From Candidatus Woesearchaeota archaeon (GTDB lineage Archaea > Nanobdellota > Nanobdellia > Woesearchaeales > ARS49), in the NCBI GenBank assembly GCA_023261345.1, contig JAHFPE010000042.1, forward strand, positions 1 to 6,785: DNA of 6,785 nt, read 5' to 3'. Below, in pieces: positions 5,165 through 6,785 of this stretch. Each line of letters begins with the position of its first letter. Position 1 is the first letter of the stretch. The notes under the pieces are model-generated. The model saw only the letters and a program-made list of their open reading frames with translations. It made no database searches and had not been told where the DNA came from. The position numbers and the translations under genes were made by a program.

Positions 5165-6090
5165 TGAAAGAATTTAAATGTTTCGTGCCAAAGGTATTCA
5201 TGGAAAAGTTGTATCTTGGAATTGCAATTCCGCTCCATATTCAAGAACTACCCGGAGCCACACCCAAGCTGCGCGATGACTTTTCATCCCGTGCGTGCGT
5301 GCCTTTGCCTGAGGAATTCTTGCCCCAACATGCACTAAGTATTCTATCAATTCTTGAAAATTACAGATTCAAAATTCCAGAAGTTCACGTGTTAGATGTA
5401 GGTTTGCGCAATACGAAAACTGGTGAACATACAAGCCTAGATTCAATACATGCTTCTTGGCCAAAATTTCTTGGAACAAGCGCTTATTTATCTGGAGGAT
5501 TTTTGTACGCAGACATCGAATTTTCAAGTAATATCGAAGAACGAACGCAACATCACATCGAAAGAAAATATGAATCAAATTTTTTATTCTCTCTACCGCA
5601 GTTAGAAACTGACCCAGACTATTTGGACATTTTCTCACTACTTGATGCGATACGAAAAGCAAACGCTTGGAAAACTAGCCTCCGCTTCGAAGCGTACAGA
5701 CACTCTATTTCATCTATAGTGAGCGAAAAAGTGGGAGCACATCAAGTTAAAATAATGGAAAGTATCTCACTTGTCTACGAGTTTGATCAGAAGTACATTA
5801 AAATTCAAGAAGGTCATGATTCTGGAAACAGAACGTTTGCACATATAGATATTGGCAAAACAAGCGATAATAATATTCCTGTAAGACCTCCTCGTTTGAG
5901 TACACTGAGCGATCTTACAACAGACAATCCGCAGGTGCATCATTTTGGCTATGATCTTATCGTGAAAAAATTCTTACCGAATAGAAAAATTCCCCTTAAA
6001 GAATCATTAGAAGGGATGCCAATAGAGCAAATGATGCAAGAAGTCATGCCTAATGTATTAGATTCACTTCTTGATTTTGTGGAGAATTGA
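5164..6090 (+). CDS. Protein of unknown function, 308 aa
   Basis: I do not recognise this family. The start ATG 5164 is about 27 nt from a TATA-like element; an in-frame GTG at 5146 would put the TSS inside the gene and is less likely. The protein appears soluble, without signal peptide or membrane spans. It has a mixed first half (EFLPQHALSILSILENYRF at 51-69; LGTSAYLSGGFLYADIEFSS at 103-122), a His/charged stretch (TQHHIERKYES at 128-138), beta-like segments at 192-214, and an amphipathic C-terminus (MPIEQMMQEVMPNVLDSLLD at 285-304). There are only two cysteines and no recognisable catalytic motif. It is the first gene of the operon that continues into the 89-aa protein and DUF655, and it diverges from the TrmB gene. 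Its place upstream of an rpoF/DUF655-type locus hints at a translation- or RNA-linked role, but that is only context. Confidence 0.7.
   Translation: MKEFKCFVPKVFMEKLYLGIAIPLHIQELPGATPKLRDDFSSRACVPLPEEFLPQHALSILSILENYRFKIPEVHVLDVGLRNTKTGEHTSLDSIHASWPKFLGTSAYLSGGFLYADIEFSSNIEERTQHHIERKYESNFLFSLPQLETDPDYLDIFSLLDAIRKANAWKTSLRFEAYRHSISSIVSEKVGAHQVKIMESISLVYEFDQKYIKIQEGHDSGNRTFAHIDIGKTSDNNIPVRPPRLSTLSDLTTDNPQVHHFGYDLIVKKFLPNRKIPLKESLEGMPIEQMMQEVMPNVLDSLLDFVEN
6081..6084 (+). promoter_or_regulatory. Shine-Dalgarno of the 89-aa gene
   Basis: GGAG lies 7 nt before ATG 6092, inside the last codons of the upstream gene. It supports the ATG over an in-frame TTG at 6071 and translation as the second cistron. 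Confidence 0.5.
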
Positions 6091-6091
6091 A

Positions 6092-6361
6092 ATGAATTGC
6101 GACGAATTAACTGATGAATCCATCATTTCTGTACGCCCAGTTTCGCCTGCGGAGGAATCCAGTTTAATAACACGAGGCGCGCAAATGGTTAAAGTTGTTC
6201 CTAACACCAGCAATAACGACTCAACAACACTAACTTTTATATATCAAGAGCTTCTTTCTTGCAGTAAACAAATGGTGAATCATTATGGAGCAGGAAACGA
6301 ACGTCTCAAAAGAAGAAGTTGCTATTGTTCTAGACTTCCTGCCGAACGGCTATCCATTTGA
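6092..6361 (+). CDS. Small protein of unknown function at the usual rpoF position
   Basis: This 89-aa reading frame begins one base after the TGA of the preceding gene and has GGAG 7 nt upstream, as expected for an operon member. In many archaea the gene directly before DUF655 is rpoF, the Rpb4-like subunit of RNA polymerase. The sequence here (MNCDELTDESIISVRPVSPA at the start) shows at most a faint likeness to the RpoF opening ('.V.l.EvkeiL') and lacks the helical Rpb4 core, so I do not assign rpoF. Its last 26 codons overlap the DUF655 start in another frame, and that tail (RRSCYCSRLPAE) looks like a by-product of the DUF655 sequence. It may be a very divergent or decayed rpoF, or an unrelated small protein. 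No competing frame over 6092-6276 stays open. Confidence 0.5.
   Translation: MNCDELTDESIISVRPVSPAEESSLITRGAQMVKVVPNTSNNDSTTLTFIYQELLSCSKQMVNHYGAGNERLKRRSCYCSRLPAERLSI
6274..6278 (+). promoter_or_regulatory. Shine-Dalgarno of the DUF655 gene
   Basis: GGTGA, 6 nt before ATG 6285, is the same motif used by the sigma factor gene. It fixes the DUF655 start inside the preceding small gene; an in-frame stop at 6276 rules out any earlier start. Confidence 0.65.
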
Positions 6362-6785
6362 TCACAAACCAGGTCAACGTGCACAAGCGATAGTGCAGGC
6401 TCTAGGCAAAGAACGATTTGTGCTCTTAGAACTCGCGCCTAAAAAAGATGTTTCAGTACAACTACATCAAGAAGTTTACATTGGAGAAGGAAAAAGAGAT
6501 GAGATTCATCACATCATTAATAGAATGGACATTCAAAAACTAACTCCGACAGCAACGCAGGAGCTAGAGGTTGTTCTGCACGATCTTGTAAAGCACAATG
6601 AAGCTAGATTTGTGCGCTTCTTTAACTTTTCAGCGCCACTAAGTACGAGAATGCATCAGCTTGAACTCATTCCGGGAGTTGGAAAAAAGCACATGTGGGA
6701 ACTACTTGAAAAACGTGCTGAAAAACAGTTTACGAGCTTTGCAGACTTGAAAGATCGTGTACGACTTCTGCCAGATCCTGAAAAA
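6285..6785 (+). CDS. DUF655 family protein, 3' end cut by window
   Basis: The first 167 residues of an archaeal DUF655 protein are present (family members are near 180-200 aa, so little is missing). The N-terminal part has EEVAIVLDFLPNGYPFDH (10-27), close to the family's 'YVLDYLPEGRP' opening, followed by an OB-fold-like stretch with VYIGEGKRDEIHHI. The C-terminal part has a helix-hairpin-helix, LELIPGVGKKHMWELLEKR (126-144), and ends near LPDPEK, all family hallmarks. The biochemical role is not established; the HhH motif suggests nucleic-acid binding. DUF655 normally sits between rpoF and the rRNA dimethyltransferase ksgA, so ksgA would be expected just past the window. The start is ATG 6285 with GGTGA upstream, overlapping the 89-aa gene by 77 bp. 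This gene is among the strongest evidence that the window is archaeal. Confidence 0.92.
   Translation, partial: MEQETNVSKEEVAIVLDFLPNGYPFDHKPGQRAQAIVQALGKERFVLLELAPKKDVSVQLHQEVYIGEGKRDEIHHIINRMDIQKLTPTATQELEVVLHDLVKHNEARFVRFFNFSAPLSTRMHQLELIPGVGKKHMWELLEKRAEKQFTSFADLKDRVRLLPDPEK

Noticed and set aside
5109..5201. N-terminal extension of the TrmB-family protein from ATG 5201
   Set aside because: It would overlap the divergent gene and run through the shared TATA element and palindrome; homologues start at the MIQEALRSIG position.

Overview
The window looks archaeal, most likely from an AT-rich, compact genome such as a DPANN-type (Woesearchaeota/Pacearchaeota-like) lineage; the lineage is an inference. 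The evidence is an archaeal-type prolyl-tRNA synthetase with a Cys4 C-terminal domain, a TrmB-family regulator whose C-terminal signature is common in such genomes, a DUF655 protein (an archaeal family normally found beside rpoF and ksgA), and archaeal expression signals. TATA boxes lie about 26-28 nt upstream of leaderless start codons, and internal operon genes carry GGTGA or GGAG ribosome-binding sites.

Layout. Positions 1-139: an unusually GC-rich stretch that could be a structured RNA or the start of another gene, cut by the window edge. Positions 140-2712, minus strand, in transcription order: a 299-aa protein of unknown family (2712-1813), a bacterial RF1/RF2-like class-I release factor homologue (1753-716), and a small sigma-70/ECF-like sigma factor (694-140). 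The release-factor and sigma genes are 21 bp apart and look bicistronic. Positions 2833-4341, plus strand: proS, divergent from the unknown gene. Positions 5108-4395, minus strand: a TrmB-family regulator, convergent with proS. Positions 5164 to the window end, plus strand: an apparent operon of a 308-aa unknown protein, an 89-aa unknown protein and DUF655 (truncated by the edge). The TrmB gene and this operon diverge from a 55-bp spacer that holds one TATA-like element for both directions and a perfect inverted repeat over the operon's start.

The most notable content is the pairing of two bacterial-type information-processing genes in an archaeal setting. Archaea normally initiate transcription with TBP/TFB and terminate translation with aRF1, so neither an ECF sigma nor an RF2-like protein is expected. 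The release-factor homologue keeps the overall RF2 layout but has GGS where the catalytic GGQ should be, and its stop-codon-reading loop is shortened with no SPF or PxT tripeptide. It is therefore probably not a conventional termination factor. Base composition and promoter style match the neighbours, which argues against a simple assembly chimera and for a long-resident, domesticated module.
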